5,656 nucleotides of DNA from Chloroflexi bacterium RBG_16_56_11 (GTDB lineage Bacteria; Chloroflexota; Dehalococcoidia; Dehalococcoidales; RBG-16-60-22): NCBI GenBank assembly GCA_001796865.1, contig MGNQ01000048.1:58407-64062 (forward strand), written 5' to 3'. Shown here piece after piece: positions 5,358 through 5,656 of the stretch (positions within the stretch are counted from its first letter, which is position 1; every line of letters starts with the position of its first letter). The notes under the pieces were generated by a model. That model was not told where the DNA came from and did no database searches. It saw only the letters and a list, made by a program, of their open reading frames with translations. The translations under genes and the position numbers were made by a program.

Positions 5358-5656
5358 TTACTTTTCCATCCAGTCGTCCCAGATAGACCAGTAGGTCCAG
5401 TCAAGGTCGAGATAGTAGCCTGTGTGTAGCTTGGACTGATAAACAGCAGCCCCCAGGTTCAGGGTCAGCGGGGCAAACATGACATCGAGGCCGGCCTGGG
5501 TGACCATTTCCTGGGTTGCCGTCCGCATGGAAGCTATGTTCGGAGCTATGACCAGCTTGTCAGCCGCTGCGAGATATTCCTTGGACTTGGCCATGGAAGC
5601 GAACTTCATGAGCGGCTCCGGTCCGAAATGGTGGAGCCAGGCGACGGCGAATTCCG
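5358..5656 (-). CDS. ABC transporter solute-binding protein, family 5 type, C-terminal 98 residues
   Basis: Partial: the frame is open to the right edge, so the N-terminus with its export signal is outside the window. The visible part reads EFAVAWLHHFGPEPL, then SKEYLAAADKL (an acidic/alanine helix), then TATQEMVTQAGLDVMFAPLTL, then GAAVYQSKLHTGYY and the end WSIWDDWMEK. This order (a helix of substrate units, a helix ending in a PL-type turn, a strand with a VY/Lys-Leu-His pattern, then an aromatic tail with Trp and Asp) fits the C-terminal end of family 5 extracellular solute-binding proteins, which capture peptides and other solutes outside the membrane. An internal ATG at 5609 is not the start, since family-like sequence continues upstream. 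Being first in the order binding protein, DppB, DppC supports the call. Confidence 0.8.
   Translation of the reverse strand, partial: EFAVAWLHHFGPEPLMKFASMAKSKEYLAAADKLVIAPNIASMRTATQEMVTQAGLDVMFAPLTLNLGAAVYQSKLHTGYYLDLDWTYWSIWDDWMEK

Overview
The window looks like a piece of a GC-rich (mid-50s % by eye) bacterial genome. Coding is dense, Shine-Dalgarno sites are strong (AGGAGG-type), and two sigma70-like promoters are visible. A DUF169 protein, an acyl-CoA dehydrogenase (ACAD) and cupin-like proteins sit beside a peptide/nickel-type ABC importer. Together with a palindromic intergenic repeat carrying a TGAGCCTGTCGAAGGG core, this suggests an anaerobic heterotroph, perhaps a Chloroflexota (Dehalococcoidia-like) lineage. 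That taxonomic guess is inference from gene content and is weak. No RNA gene, CRISPR array, transposase or origin was seen.

Layout, left to right. (1) Positions 1-896, minus strand: a DUF169 gene followed after 4 nt by the 5' end of a second gene that runs off the left edge and looks like another cupin-type protein. (2) Positions 897-1051: a compact divergent control region with one promoter in each direction, the -35 boxes only 9 bp apart. (3) Positions 1052-2200, plus strand: a single ACAD gene whose usual catalytic Glu position holds Asp. (4) Positions 2201-2362: a gap between convergent genes, filled by a nested inverted-repeat element. (5) Positions 2363-5656, minus strand: a transporter operon read right to left, consisting of the C-terminal end of a family 5-type solute-binding protein (SBP), an intercistronic stem-loop, a DppB/OppB-type permease, a DppC/OppC-type permease, and a two-domain cupin protein in the place where the transporter ATPases often follow.

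How the parts may work together (inference): the importer brings in a peptide-like or other small organic solute. The bicupin, co-transcribed with it, may bind or convert that solute or a product. The ACAD would oxidise a CoA thioester derived from it. The DUF169 protein and the left-edge cupin form a second unit, apparently controlled together with the ACAD through the shared divergent region. The substrate cannot be read from the sequence. The most unusual points are the bicupin with one intact and one degenerate metal site, the ACAD with an Asp base candidate, and the repeated pairing of cupins with this gene set.
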